A stretch of 64,000 nt of DNA from Bacteroides sedimenti (GCF_040365225.1 NZ_AP028055.1:1798001-1862000); one strand, 5' to 3'; shown: positions 17,256 to 26,692, numbered from the stretch's first letter. Notes: generated by a model from the letters alone, not told the origin. Program-made: numbers and translations.

Positions 17256-17831
17256 ATGAAATCATTTGAAATCAGCGGATCTTTAAGAAACGAGTTCGGC
17301 AAAAAAGGTTCAAAAGCAATCCGTAAAACAGACAGCGTTCCTTGCGTTCTTTACGGACAAGGTGAAGTAGTTCACTTTACAGTAACTAACGATTCTCTTC
17401 GTAACCTGGTATATTCACCAGATATCTATCTTGTAAACTTAGATATCGATGGCAAAAAAGTAAAGGCTATCATGAAAGATATCCAGTTCCACCCAGTAAA
17501 AGACAATATCCTTCACGTTGACTTTTATCAGATTGACGAAGCTAAACCAATCGTTATGGAGGTTCCAGTATCTCTTGAAGGTTTGGCAGAAGGTGTGAAA
17601 GCCGGTGGTAAGCTGACTCTTCAGTTACGCAAACTGAAAGTTAAAGCTTTATTCAACAACATCCCTGAAAAGTTGGTTATCAACGTTTCTAAATTAGGTT
17701 TGGGTAAAACTATTCAGGTAGGACAACTTTCATTCGAAAACCTTGAATTATTGACTGCTAAAGAAGCTGTTGTATGCGCTGTTAAGTTGACTCGTGTAGC
17801 AAGAGGTCTTGCTGCTGCAGCTAACAAATAA
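17256..17831 (+). CDS. rplY: 50S ribosomal protein L25 (long Ctc form)
   Basis: 191 residues with the L25 domain first (about 1-92: GKKGSKAIRKTDSVPCVLYG, then MKDIQFHPVKDNILHVDFYQ) and the TL5/Ctc beta domain after it (about 100-185). It binds 5S rRNA in the large subunit. The C-terminus ends in an alanine-rich tail. It heads a three-gene unit: pth starts 19 bases downstream and an S4-domain gene seven bases after that, a common grouping of translation-quality genes. Confidence 0.93.
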   Translation: MKSFEISGSLRNEFGKKGSKAIRKTDSVPCVLYGQGEVVHFTVTNDSLRNLVYSPDIYLVNLDIDGKKVKAIMKDIQFHPVKDNILHVDFYQIDEAKPIVMEVPVSLEGLAEGVKAGGKLTLQLRKLKVKALFNNIPEKLVINVSKLGLGKTIQVGQLSFENLELLTAKEAVVCAVKLTRVARGLAAAANK

Positions 17832-17850
17832 TAATTGTTGAAATTATTAA

Positions 17851-18414
17851 ATGAAATACTTGATTGTAGGATTGGGTAATATCGGTGATGAATACCGGGA
17901 TACTCGTCACAACATAGGATTTAATGTATTGGACGCCCTTGCTAAGGCGTCCAATATTGTTTTTACCGATGGGAGATACGGCGAAACCGCTACCTTATCG
18001 ATAAAAGGACGAACATTGATTCTGCTCAAACCGTCAACCTACATGAATCTTAGTGGAAATGCCGTTCGTTACTACATGCAGAAAGAGAAAATTGCTTTGG
18101 AAAATCTGCTGGTTATAGTTGATGATCTGGCCCTGCCGTTCGGAACTCTCCGCTTGAAAGGGAAAGGCAGTGATGCGGGCCATAACGGACTGAAGCATAT
18201 TGCCGCCACACTTGGAACAGAAAATTATGCACGCCTGCGATTCGGTATAGGAAATGACTTTCCCAGAGGTGGACAGATTGACTTTGTATTGGGTAAGTTC
18301 ACTGATGAAGATATGAAAACGATGGACGAAAGATTGAAAACCGCAGGAGAAATAATAAAAAGTTACTGTCTGGCAGGAATCTCCATCACCATGAATCAGT
18401 TTAATAAAAAGTAA
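17851..18414 (+). CDS. pth: Peptidyl-tRNA hydrolase
   Basis: 187 residues. The catalytic landmarks are visible: Asn10 and His20 in YLIVGLGNIGDEYRDTRHN, and the aspartate of VDDLALPFGTLRLKGKGS at about residue 91. The substrate-binding GSDAGHNGLKHI follows. The enzyme frees tRNA from peptidyl-tRNA that has dropped off ribosomes. It follows rplY and precedes the S4 protein, and is probably read from the rplY promoter. Confidence 0.95.
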   Translation: MKYLIVGLGNIGDEYRDTRHNIGFNVLDALAKASNIVFTDGRYGETATLSIKGRTLILLKPSTYMNLSGNAVRYYMQKEKIALENLLVIVDDLALPFGTLRLKGKGSDAGHNGLKHIAATLGTENYARLRFGIGNDFPRGGQIDFVLGKFTDEDMKTMDERLKTAGEIIKSYCLAGISITMNQFNKK

Positions 18415-18421
18415 ACAAACA

Positions 18422-18844
18422 ATGGCTGAAGCAAGAATTGACAAATGGATGTGGGGCACACGTATATTCAAGACACGTACCATTGCCGCCGAAGCTTGCA
18501 AAAAAGGGCGTGTTAGTATTAATGGTTCTCAAGTAAAAGCATCACGCACCGTTAAGGTTGGTGATGTGATTCAGGTGAAAAAACCACCTATCATATATTC
18601 TTTTAAAGTGTTGCAAACAATTGAAAGACGGGTTGGAGCAAAACTTGTTAAGGAATATATGGAGAATGTTACTACTCCTGATCAGTACGAACTACTTGAA
18701 ATGAGTAAGATAAGCGGATTCGTTGACAGAGCCCGCGGAACCGGTCGACCCACCAAAAAAGACCGCCGTGAGATGGAAGATTTCACATCTCCGGAGTTTA
18801 TGGACGATTTCGATTTCGAATTTGACTTTGATTCAGAAGATTAA
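18422..18844 (+). CDS. S4-domain RNA-binding protein, HslR family
   Basis: 140 residues. The S4 domain is at the start (ARIDKWMWGTRIFKTRTIAAEACKKGRVSINGSQVKASRTVKVGD, about 3-50). The C-terminal part has RGTGRPTKKDRREME and an acidic end (DDFDFEFDFDSED). Hsp15/HslR proteins bind stalled 50S subunits carrying a nascent chain and help recycle them; that function fits the neighbouring pth gene. The family match is good, the exact role in Bacteroidetes is untested. Confidence 0.85.
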   Translation: MAEARIDKWMWGTRIFKTRTIAAEACKKGRVSINGSQVKASRTVKVGDVIQVKKPPIIYSFKVLQTIERRVGAKLVKEYMENVTTPDQYELLEMSKISGFVDRARGTGRPTKKDRREMEDFTSPEFMDDFDFEFDFDSED

Positions 18845-18851
18845 AAAGGAA

Positions 18852-19679
18852 TTACAGGGGTTGACATTCTTTGCAATAATAGATTGTTCCGCCTAGATAA
18901 TTCTCTTTTATAATAATATTCCCACATTTACAGCAAGGCTTTCCCGAAGTGTTTCTGGAAAGCTTTGTTATATATCCGCCAGCATTCCCAAACAGATCTT
19001 TCTCCGTATCACGTCCTCCCTTTTCGCACATTTCGATCACCGTTTTCCTAACGGAAATAAACAATTGATCTTTCTGCTGTTCACTTAAATCCTGCACCTT
19101 CTTTTTGGGGTGTATTCCCGCATTAAAAAGAATATCCTGCAATGTACCATTACCCAATCCGGGGATACGCTGCTCGGTTGCAAGTAAAGCTTTTGCCGAT
19201 TTGTTTTCAACCCGTTTATCGGAAATCATGTTCATAAAATATTCACGATTAAACTGTTTGGACAAAATCGATGGTTTCTCCCCCGCAACCAGATAATATG
19301 GGTTATCTAAAGTTCCAGCCTGAAAAGCCCAAATTCCGGCATACATCTGAACCGTAACAGCAAGAAAAGAATTATCGTCAAAACCTATCAACAACTGATG
19401 TTTATCAGGCAATCTGCTTCCCGGGGCATAATAGGTAAGATTCGCCCCATCACCAAAAACAATCCGGGCTTTTGGGGTACAGATTTCAACCATCCCTCCT
19501 CTTGGGTAAGAATCTGCAACCCGCTCTCCTACAAGCAAAGAAGAATAACTCTGAGAATCTCCATAAAAGAAAGCAAATTTGTGAGGCGAATAAGCAGCTA
19601 CAACATCAGTAATCACTTTTCCTTTGATAGTACTATTCAACTGATTAGACAATACAACGGCTTCGGGTATTTCAATCAT
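18852..19679 (-). CDS. Fpg/Nei-like DNA glycosylase homologue lacking the catalytic proline
   Basis: 275 residues with the Fpg/Nei plan: an N-terminal beta sandwich, the helix-two-turn-helix in the middle (KALLATEQRIPGLGNGTLQDILF, about 162-185) and a C-terminal zinc finger with CxxC pairs (CCKCGNIII and YYCKECQ, about 248-273). Fpg and Nei enzymes use the N-terminal proline (P2) as nucleophile and E3. Here the start reads M-I-E-I-P-E, so residue 2 is isoleucine while E3 is kept. No alternative start supplies an N-terminal PE. It may have another activity or only bind damaged DNA. It runs convergent to the S4 gene with seven bases between them. Confidence 0.8.
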   Translation of the reverse strand: MIEIPEAVVLSNQLNSTIKGKVITDVVAAYSPHKFAFFYGDSQSYSSLLVGERVADSYPRGGMVEICTPKARIVFGDGANLTYYAPGSRLPDKHQLLIGFDDNSFLAVTVQMYAGIWAFQAGTLDNPYYLVAGEKPSILSKQFNREYFMNMISDKRVENKSAKALLATEQRIPGLGNGTLQDILFNAGIHPKKKVQDLSEQQKDQLFISVRKTVIEMCEKGGRDTEKDLFGNAGGYITKLSRNTSGKPCCKCGNIIIKENYLGGTIYYCKECQPL

Positions 19680-19761
19680 GGCAGTAAATATTAGTTAAAA
19701 GAACAATTCACAAATCACTCAAAGTCATAACTCATATATATTCTAAGGGCAACATTACAAA

Positions 19762-22017
19762 TTATCCCTTTTTGTTTACCAAGCTATATACATCTTCCTG
19801 CTCTCCAACAACCCACACAACATCCCCCTCCTGAAAAGGAACATTCACGTCGGGAGTTCTCAATGTATTCCCCCCACGCTCCACTCCCACAATCAGGCAG
19901 CGGTACTTATCACGTATACCAGATTCCCGGATGGATTTACCCAGAAAACCCGAATGCGCATCAATCATAAACTGCTTCAGAGCCATGATGCTCTTTTCCA
20001 AGTCAAGTCCTTCCGCCTGGCTCAGTTCCTTCATCATGTTTTCATTGAATAGATTCAGCTGTTCATCTGTACCGATGGCCTGAATCTTGTCCATCGGAAA
20101 GAGCATCACAGAAGCACCCGGTATATTGATGCGCTGCCTTCCTCGAAGGATAGAGACAATGTGCACACCATACTCTTTGCCTAGATTAAGCTCTGCCAGG
20201 GTTTTGCCAGCCCAGGGCGATTCGCCCGGAATCTCAAAGTCGGCCAAGTGAATATCCCTTGAAAGAAGTTTACCGGCATAGGCTGGCTTCTTTTTCCCCA
20301 TATATTCTGCATGTACATCACGTAAACGCAGATTCTGCAGAAAACGTCTCTCCAACAGGATGGAATTTTTCTTAAGCACCCGGGAGTATATCATGAAAAA
20401 GACTAATATTACCGCCACACCGAGAATTATACCAACCGAAGCCTTGAAAAAATGAGCTATAATAAATGTCACAAATACTACAGCAATCACCACCCTCAAC
20501 ACAATGGTAGAAACCAAAGGCCCTCGGTTTACGCTGTTATCCTCCCATAAGGTAACAAACTCCACGGAATGATTCTTTTTTACGACAATAGCCCGCAAAA
20601 ACGGAGATATGCAAAGTATGGTAAACAATGAACCAGCCAGAGAACTCAAGAAAGAGGGCAGATGCGCCTGAAACAGCGGAGCCACAAACCGGAAAGAAAG
20701 TATGATTACAGCAATCGAGATGATTGAATAAATCACAATATTACGCCCCATAGCCAACAACAGCTTCCGCCAGTTATTCTCATAGTTCACAGTTGATGAG
20801 CCGGAAGAATAACGGTCCAAAAAACGTTTCCAAGAAAGAGGCAGTGAGCGCTCTGTTCGGTCGGAAGCAGGTTCTGCCAAACGAATCATATATGGAGTAA
20901 GAAAGGTTGTAATTACCGAAACCGCCACTACAATGGGGTAAAGAAAATGACTGGTAACCTTCAGACTTACTCCCAGTGAAGCAATGATAAAGGCAAACTC
21001 ACCAATCTGTGTCAAGCTGAAACCGCACTGCATGGCTGTCTTTAGCGGCTGACCGGAAAGAAGCACCCCAAAGGTACCAAACAACGATTGCCCCAGGATT
21101 ACCACCAACGAAATTACAGCAATTGGAATTGCATATTCCACAATCATGGCAGGATCTACCATCATTCCTACTGAGACAAAGAAGATGGCTCCGAACAAGT
21201 CTTTTACTGGTTTAACCAGAACTTCGATATGCTCCGCCTCAATCGTTTCGGCCAGGATAGACCCCATGATGAAAGCGCCGAATGCAGGAGAGAATCCTAC
21301 CTGCGAGGCGGTTACTACCATTCCGAAGCACATGCCCAGCGCTACAATCAGCAATGTTTCATCGCTCATCAGTTTTTTTGCTTTTTTCAGGAAGCCGGGA
21401 ATCAGGAGGATACCCACAACAAACCAGAGGACAAGGAAGAACACCAGCTTCCCAATGCTCCCAATCAGGTCGCTTCCCTGAAAATTATTGCTGACAGCCA
21501 TCGTGGAAAGAACCACCATCAATACAATTGCCAAAATATCTTCCAGAATAAGAATACTAAGCACCAGTCCGGCAAACTTCTTTTTCCGCAATCCCAAATC
21601 ATCAAATGCCTTATAAATAATGGTTGTAGACGACATGGCAATCATTCCTCCTAGGAAAATGCAATCCATCCGCTTCCATCCAAAACCTATTCCAACCGTA
21701 ATCCCCACCAGAATCATACAGAAAATGATGGTACAGGCAGCAATAATGGCCGAACCGCCCACCTTCAGTATTTTCTTGAAGCTAAATTCCAGTCCCAAGG
21801 CAAAAAGAAGGAAGATAACACCGATATCCGACCAGGTTTGTATATTACCGGTATCAACCACGGAGGGAGTTATAAATGTATGCGGACCTACCAGGAAGCC
21901 TGCAACAATATATCCTAGAACCAACGGCTGTTTCAGTTTTTTAAATAATAAAGTGATAACGCCGGCAGATATAAGGATCAGTGCTAAATCAGCTATAAGA
22001 TTCGGTAAATGTGACAT
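19762..22017 (-). CDS. Kef/CPA2-type cation:proton antiporter with RCK_C domains
   Basis: 751 residues. The first ~390 are a Na/H-exchanger-type domain with about 12 membrane segments (GYIVAGFLVGPHT, LFALGLEFSF, LGLRKKKFAGLVLS). A second block of about four hydrophobic segments follows (about 425-560). Two TrkA-C (RCK_C) domains end the protein (about 590-660 and 670-745). The NAD-binding RCK_N domain found in KefB/KefC is absent, so it is a CPA2 antiporter of a different layout. It would move K+ or Na+ against protons in the inner membrane. It stands alone between two opposed units. Confidence 0.88.
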   Translation of the reverse strand: MSHLPNLIADLALILISAGVITLLFKKLKQPLVLGYIVAGFLVGPHTFITPSVVDTGNIQTWSDIGVIFLLFALGLEFSFKKILKVGGSAIIAACTIIFCMILVGITVGIGFGWKRMDCIFLGGMIAMSSTTIIYKAFDDLGLRKKKFAGLVLSILILEDILAIVLMVVLSTMAVSNNFQGSDLIGSIGKLVFFLVLWFVVGILLIPGFLKKAKKLMSDETLLIVALGMCFGMVVTASQVGFSPAFGAFIMGSILAETIEAEHIEVLVKPVKDLFGAIFFVSVGMMVDPAMIVEYAIPIAVISLVVILGQSLFGTFGVLLSGQPLKTAMQCGFSLTQIGEFAFIIASLGVSLKVTSHFLYPIVVAVSVITTFLTPYMIRLAEPASDRTERSLPLSWKRFLDRYSSGSSTVNYENNWRKLLLAMGRNIVIYSIISIAVIILSFRFVAPLFQAHLPSFLSSLAGSLFTILCISPFLRAIVVKKNHSVEFVTLWEDNSVNRGPLVSTIVLRVVIAVVFVTFIIAHFFKASVGIILGVAVILVFFMIYSRVLKKNSILLERRFLQNLRLRDVHAEYMGKKKPAYAGKLLSRDIHLADFEIPGESPWAGKTLAELNLGKEYGVHIVSILRGRQRINIPGASVMLFPMDKIQAIGTDEQLNLFNENMMKELSQAEGLDLEKSIMALKQFMIDAHSGFLGKSIRESGIRDKYRCLIVGVERGGNTLRTPDVNVPFQEGDVVWVVGEQEDVYSLVNKKG

Positions 22018-22037
22018 TGTTCTTTATTAGGTTTTCA

Positions 22038-22045
22038 CAAATATA
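22038..22045 (-). promoter_or_regulatory. Probable -7 box of the antiporter gene
   Basis: TATATTTG on the minus strand, about 20 bases before the start codon, fits TAnnTTTG. No -33 TTG is seen at the expected distance. Confidence 0.45.
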
Positions 22046-22084
22046 CATTTTCCAGACAAAAAATGACACCTTTTATTCATAAAA

Positions 22085-22123
22085 AAAGCGATATCATAGC
22101 ATTTTTACTATAATATCGCTTTA
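22085..22123 (-). terminator. Terminator of the pepT-gcvT unit
   Basis: AAAGCGATAT (22085-22094) pairs with ATATCGCTTT (22113-22122), with a further short inner pairing. On the minus strand it is followed by a run of T. Confidence 0.75.
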
Positions 22124-22148
22124 TTATTTTATTCTGTCAGAAAGAGAA

Positions 22149-23234
22149 TTATTTCCTGAAAGGCGGTTTTACCACCACAGCCTTAATGCCCTTGCCCCGG
22201 ATACTAATAAATATTTCAGTTCCTGGTTTTGAATAATCACTATTTACATACCCCATGCCAATTCCAATCTTACGAGTTGGAGACATGGTGCCGGAAGTTA
22301 CTTCTCCAATCTTCTCTCCTTCCGCATTTACCAGTTCATATCCATGACGAGGAATTCCGCGGTCAACCATTTCAAACCCAATCAGCTTACGGCTCACTCC
22401 TTCTGTTTTTTGTTTTTCCAGGAATGCACGGTTGGTGAAGTCCTTCCCATCTACAAACTTGGTAATCCATCCAAGACCAGCTTCGATTGGCGAAGTAGAA
22501 TCGTTCAAGTCGTTACCATAGAGGCAGAATCCCATCTCCAAGCGCAATGTATCACGTGCTCCCAGTCCAATTGGCTTGATACCGAATTCAGCTCCGGTTT
22601 CAAAGATTGCATCCCAGATTTTCATTGCACAATCAGGATAGAAATAAAGTTCGAAACCTCCTGCACCGGTATATCCAGTGTTAGAGATAATCACATTCTT
22701 CTGACCGGCAAATTCGCCTGTTGTGAACGAATAGTAAGGAATCTCCGAAAGATTCACCGATGTCAGTTTCTGCAAAACCTCAATAGCTTTTGGTCCTTGA
22801 ATTGCCAGCTGAGCCATCTTGTCGGATGCATTTTCCAGTTCCGCACCAACAGTATTGTGACTTACACACCAATTCCAGTCCTTCTCGATATTCGACGCAT
22901 TGACCACGAGCAGGTATTTTTCAGGTTCGTAGTGATAAACCAGCAAATCGTCCACAATTCCACCCTCTTCATTCGGGAAGCAGGTGTATTGTGCCTTACC
23001 TATGGTCAGAGCCGCCACGTTATTCGAAGTCACTTTCTGCAAGAAGGCCAGTGCATTTGGTCCTTTTACCCAGAACTCTCCCATGTGCGATACGTCGAAC
23101 ACACCTACCCCATTGCAAACGGTGAGGTGTTCATCAATAATCCCGGAATATTCAATAGGCATGTTATAGCCTGCAAATTCGTGCATTTTAGCACCCAAAG
23201 CAATGTGTTTGTCCGTAAATGGTGTTGTTTTCAT
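22149..23234 (-). CDS. gcvT: Aminomethyltransferase, glycine cleavage T-protein
   Basis: 361 residues of the GcvT family: the opening TPFTDKHIALGAKMHEFAGYNMPIEY, the folate-site region GVFDVSHMGEFWVKG, and GYTGAGGFELYF with the later LGARDTLRLEMGFCLYGNDL. It transfers the methylene group of glycine to tetrahydrofolate, releasing ammonia, together with the P-, H- and L-proteins, none of which lie in this window. It is the second gene of a two-gene unit behind pepT, with 18 bases between them. Confidence 0.95.
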   Translation of the reverse strand: MKTTPFTDKHIALGAKMHEFAGYNMPIEYSGIIDEHLTVCNGVGVFDVSHMGEFWVKGPNALAFLQKVTSNNVAALTIGKAQYTCFPNEEGGIVDDLLVYHYEPEKYLLVVNASNIEKDWNWCVSHNTVGAELENASDKMAQLAIQGPKAIEVLQKLTSVNLSEIPYYSFTTGEFAGQKNVIISNTGYTGAGGFELYFYPDCAMKIWDAIFETGAEFGIKPIGLGARDTLRLEMGFCLYGNDLNDSTSPIEAGLGWITKFVDGKDFTNRAFLEKQKTEGVSRKLIGFEMVDRGIPRHGYELVNAEGEKIGEVTSGTMSPTRKIGIGMGYVNSDYSKPGTEIFISIRGKGIKAVVVKPPFRK

Positions 23235-23252
23235 GTATTAGAAGTATTTTAG

Positions 23253-24476
23253 TTATTTTAGAGCAACCAGCTCTGCAATTTTAACAATCACTTTCGTAGC
23301 TTTCTCCATGGACTGAACCGGAACAAACTCAAAACGACCGTGGAAGTTCAACCCACCGGCAAAGATGTTAGGGCAAGGCAGTCCCTTGAATGAAAGCTGT
23401 GCACCGTCGGTTCCTCCGCGGATAGCGCGTACCTTTGGTTCCACTCCAACCGCTTTCATAGCAGCAAAAGCCGTATCAACAACATGCATTACCGGTTCAA
23501 TCTTTTCGCGCATGTTATAGTATTGGTCTTTCATCTCAAGGATGGCAGTTCCTTCACCATGTTCACTGTTGATTCTGCGAACCATTCCCTCAACTTCCAC
23601 CTTACGTTTCTCAAACTTAGCTCGGTCGTGGTCACGGATAATGCAGCTAACCAACGTTTGCTCCACATCTCCATTCACACCAATCAGATGGTAGAACCCT
23701 TCGTACCCTTCAGTGTGTTCAGGAGCTTCGAGACGAGGCAGCATGGAAATAAACTGGTTGGCAATACGCATGGAGTTAATCATCTTGTTCTTTGCATATC
23801 CCGGGTGAACGTTACGTCCTTTGAAAGTAATTTTGGCAGAAGCAGCATTGAAGTTTTCAAACTCCAGTTCGCCCACTTCTCCGCCATCCATGGTATAGGC
23901 CCAGTCGCAGCCAAATTTCTCAACGTCAAACTTATGAGCACCCTCACCAATTTCTTCATCCGGATTGAATCCGATACGAATTTTTCCATGCTTTATTTCG
24001 GGATGCGCCTGCATATAAGCAATAGCAGTCATTATTTCCGCAATACCCGCCTTATCATCTGCACCCAACAGAGTTTTACCATCGGTAACAACCAGGTCTT
24101 CCCCTTTATGGTCGAGCAATTCCGGGAACTGAGCCGGAGAGAGCACAATATTCTCTTCTTTGCAAAGAACAATATCCTTACCGTCGTACTTTTCAACAAT
24201 GCGGGGATTAACGTCCTTGCCACTCATATCCGGACTTGTATCCAGGTGTGCAATAAAACCGATGGTAGGCACTTTTTTATCGATATTTGAAGGAAGAGTG
24301 GCAAAAAGATATCCATTCTCATCCAGCGAAATTTCTTCCAGTCCCATCGCTTCCAATTCTATTTTCAGATATTCGGCAAAAACCATCTGTTTCTGAGTAC
24401 TTGGAGTAACCTGTGTCGATTCGTCCGATTGCGTATCAAAGCTTACGTATTTAAAGAATCTTTCAACTAACGTCAT
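23253..24476 (-). CDS. pepT: Tripeptide aminopeptidase (peptidase T)
   Basis: 407 residues of the M20B metallopeptidase family. Zinc-site sequences are visible: GFIAHLDTSPD (His and Asp, about residues 74-84), LLGADDKAGIAEIM, GFNPDEEIGEGAHKFD and DWAYTMDGGEVGELE; the last zinc histidine lies in GLNFHGRFEF near the end. The enzyme removes the N-terminal residue from tripeptides in the cytoplasm. It is first in the unit with gcvT; both release amino acids or one-carbon units, but a regulatory link is not obvious. Confidence 0.95.
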   Translation of the reverse strand: MTLVERFFKYVSFDTQSDESTQVTPSTQKQMVFAEYLKIELEAMGLEEISLDENGYLFATLPSNIDKKVPTIGFIAHLDTSPDMSGKDVNPRIVEKYDGKDIVLCKEENIVLSPAQFPELLDHKGEDLVVTDGKTLLGADDKAGIAEIMTAIAYMQAHPEIKHGKIRIGFNPDEEIGEGAHKFDVEKFGCDWAYTMDGGEVGELEFENFNAASAKITFKGRNVHPGYAKNKMINSMRIANQFISMLPRLEAPEHTEGYEGFYHLIGVNGDVEQTLVSCIIRDHDRAKFEKRKVEVEGMVRRINSEHGEGTAILEMKDQYYNMREKIEPVMHVVDTAFAAMKAVGVEPKVRAIRGGTDGAQLSFKGLPCPNIFAGGLNFHGRFEFVPVQSMEKATKVIVKIAELVALK

Positions 24477-24510
24477 ATTATTTATATTTTATATTATTTT
24501 TTGATTGCTG

Positions 24511-24540
24511 TAAAGGTAGAAAAAGAGCCACTAATAACAA
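24511..24540 (-). promoter_or_regulatory. Promoter of pepT-gcvT
   Basis: On the minus strand TTG (24538-24540), 19 bases, TACCTTTA (24511-24518): one base off the TAnnTTTG consensus, with exact spacing. The start codon is about 35 bases downstream. Confidence 0.5.
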
Positions 24541-24703
24541 AAGAATCCGTAACTCTTTTTTATAAGTTTATTCTTCGCCTGCACAGGCAAGCAAGCTGAT
24601 TGCTAAATATGCTTAAACATAAAGTTACTGCCTCCCCACAGGTGAACATTCTCTCTTATTTAACGTTTTATCCATAATGAAGACAACAATTCATTAAATC
24701 TGT

Positions 24704-24711
24704 TATCTTTG
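24704..24711 (+). promoter_or_regulatory. Probable -7 box of eno
   Basis: TATCTTTG fits TAnnTTTG and lies about 30 bases before the enolase start codon. A clear -33 element is not seen. Confidence 0.5.
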
Positions 24712-24739
24712 TATATCTAGTAACTTAAATTTTAGCAAA

Positions 24740-26020
24740 ATGAAAATAGAAAAAATTGTAGGAAGAGAAATTCTCGATTCAAGAGGTAACCCAACAGTTG
24801 AAGTAGATGTAATACTGGAATCTGGCATAGTAGGAAGAGCTTCGGTACCTTCGGGAGCATCTACCGGTGAGAATGAAGCTATCGAATTGCGCGATGGCGA
24901 CAAGAAACGCTATCTAGGCAAGGGCGTGCAGAAAGCTGTTGAAAACATAAACAAGGTTATTGCCCCGAAACTGGTGGGACAATCGGCACTCGACCAAAGA
25001 AGAATAGATAAAATAATGATCGACCTGGATGGCACCAAAACCAAATCCAAACTGGGCGCAAATGCCATACTTGGAGTTTCACTGGCAGTGGCAAAAGCCG
25101 GAGCTGCCTATCTCGATCTTCCATTATACCAATACATCGGCGGTGTTAATACCTACGTATTACCGGTTCCGATGATGAACATCATCAACGGTGGTTCTCA
25201 CTCCGACGCTCCTATCGCTTTTCAGGAATTCATGATTCGCCCCATCGGTGCACCGTCCTTCAAAGAAGGATTACGAATGGGTGCCGAAGTATTTCATGCA
25301 TTGAAGAAAGTCCTTAAGGATCGTGGACTGAGTACTGCTGTTGGCGATGAAGGCGGATTTGCCCCGACATTGGAAGGCACAGAAGATGCGCTCAACTCAA
25401 TTATTGCCGCCATCAAAGCTGCCGGTTACGAACCTGGAAAAGATATCACGATTGGTCTGGACTGCGCTTCTTCCGAATTCTATCATGGCGGAATCTATGA
25501 TTACACCAAGTTCGAAGGAGCAAAAGGAAAGAAAAGGACCTCCAAGGAACAGGCTGAGTATCTGGAAGAATTGATTAAGAATTTCCCTATCGACTCTATC
25601 GAAGATGGTATGAGCGAAAACGACTGGGAAGGCTGGAAACTGCTGACTGATAAGATTGGTAATAAATGCCAGCTGGTGGGCGACGATTTGTTTGTTACCA
25701 ATGTGGACTTCCTCTCCAAGGGTATTGAAAAAGGCTGTGCCAACTCCATTCTGATTAAAGTAAACCAGATTGGTTCTTTGACCGAGACGCTGAATGCAAT
25801 CGAGATGGCTCACAGACATGGTTACACCACTGTAACTTCTCATCGTTCGGGAGAAACCGAAGATTCCACCATTGCCGATATCGCCGTGGCCACCAATTCC
25901 GGACAAATCAAGACCGGTTCTTTAAGCCGTTCGGACCGCATGGCCAAGTACAACCAGCTGCTCCGTATTGAAGAGGAACTGGGTGACCTAGCTGTTTATG
26001 GCTACAAACGGGTGAAATGA
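24740..26020 (+). CDS. eno: Enolase
   Basis: 426 residues. The start MKIEKIVGREILDSRGNPTVEVDV, the loop SVPSGASTGENEA, the catalytic GDEGGFAPTL region and the metal ligands in FPIDSIEDGMSENDW and LVGDDLFVTN are all present, as is the signature LIKVNQIGSLTETLNAIEMAHRHGYTTVTSHRSGETED. It interconverts 2-phosphoglycerate and phosphoenolpyruvate. It is monocistronic, with its own promoter and a strong terminator. Beyond it the base composition drops sharply into the accessory island. Confidence 0.98.
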   Translation: MKIEKIVGREILDSRGNPTVEVDVILESGIVGRASVPSGASTGENEAIELRDGDKKRYLGKGVQKAVENINKVIAPKLVGQSALDQRRIDKIMIDLDGTKTKSKLGANAILGVSLAVAKAGAAYLDLPLYQYIGGVNTYVLPVPMMNIINGGSHSDAPIAFQEFMIRPIGAPSFKEGLRMGAEVFHALKKVLKDRGLSTAVGDEGGFAPTLEGTEDALNSIIAAIKAAGYEPGKDITIGLDCASSEFYHGGIYDYTKFEGAKGKKRTSKEQAEYLEELIKNFPIDSIEDGMSENDWEGWKLLTDKIGNKCQLVGDDLFVTNVDFLSKGIEKGCANSILIKVNQIGSLTETLNAIEMAHRHGYTTVTSHRSGETEDSTIADIAVATNSGQIKTGSLSRSDRMAKYNQLLRIEEELGDLAVYGYKRVK

Positions 26021-26055
26021 TTCAATAGGGATCTGTAACTTTCATAATAAAATAC

Positions 26056-26095
26056 GCCCTCTTCAATCCTTGAATTAGATTGAAGAGGGCTTTTT
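26056..26095 (+). terminator. Terminator of eno
   Basis: A perfect 13-base-pair stem, GCCCTCTTCAATC with GATTGAAGAGGGC, loop of 9, followed by TTTTTAT. Confidence 0.9.
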
Positions 26096-26149
26096 ATGGG
26101 TGATAATGCATTTTGAACGATTCTGTTTTTGCTAGGTACCGATAGATAA

Positions 26150-26242
26150 TTATGGAAATAATGATTTAACGTATAGCAATATACAGATACCCCAAGCAAC
26201 TAATGTTATTAAAGTAATTTTTATAGGATTCATTTTTTCCAT
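26150..26242 (-). CDS. Possible 30-residue membrane peptide
   Basis: A short frame, MEKMNPIKITLITLVAWGIC and onward to SLFP, with one hydrophobic helix (about residues 9-25). No strong ribosome site precedes it. It lies at the edge of the AT-rich island, downstream of another small membrane frame in the same direction. It may be a real small protein or a remnant; I recognise no family. Confidence 0.3.
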   Translation of the reverse strand: MEKMNPIKITLITLVAWGICILLYVKSLFP

Positions 26243-26296
26243 TATTTAGTGTCTGCTAAAAAAAACATCTAAACACCTATATTTCAATATCTTAAA

Positions 26297-26593
26297 TCAA
26301 ATATTTGGATAATTAAAGAAAAGCATAAATATAGATAAGCTAAGCAAAAAAAACAATATAGCCAGAACCAACCATTTATTCCTAATAGCCCACTCTTTGT
26401 AAATTAGACATATACCGCAAAACAAAATCATTTCAATTATTGGAAACAAATCGATACCCTTAACAAAAATAGTAAAAAAATACAGTTCTCCGCCTGCATG
26501 TTGCGCGTCAACAACAATTGCTATAATATATAAAACTACCCAATAAAAAACAAACAATAAAAATAAGACTAATAATAGATTACTTTTTTTTCA
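26297..26593 (-). pseudogene. Small membrane protein with a shifted start at an A8 tract
   Basis: The open frame at 26297-26557 lacks an ATG (it would start at a TTG) and encodes about 86 residues with two to three membrane helices. Upstream, ATG followed by eight A (about 26584-26594) runs straight into a TAA stop. Removing one A would give MKKSNLLLVLFLLFVFYW, a natural signal/anchor start joined in frame to the rest. So the gene is either disrupted by one base, read by slippage, or contains a sequence error. No family recognised. Confidence 0.4.
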
Positions 26594-26692
26594 TGTTTCA
26601 TATTTTTTATAAAGGAGCAATTCTACCATTAACTACTTTTTGGGCACAGATTTAAGTTATAAATTCCAGAGGTCTCTTTTACAGTCTCGACA

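Noticed and set aside
22344..24290. Long plus-strand frames opposite gcvT and pepT
   Set aside because: Both minus-strand genes are certain; the opposite frames lack motifs and ribosome sites.
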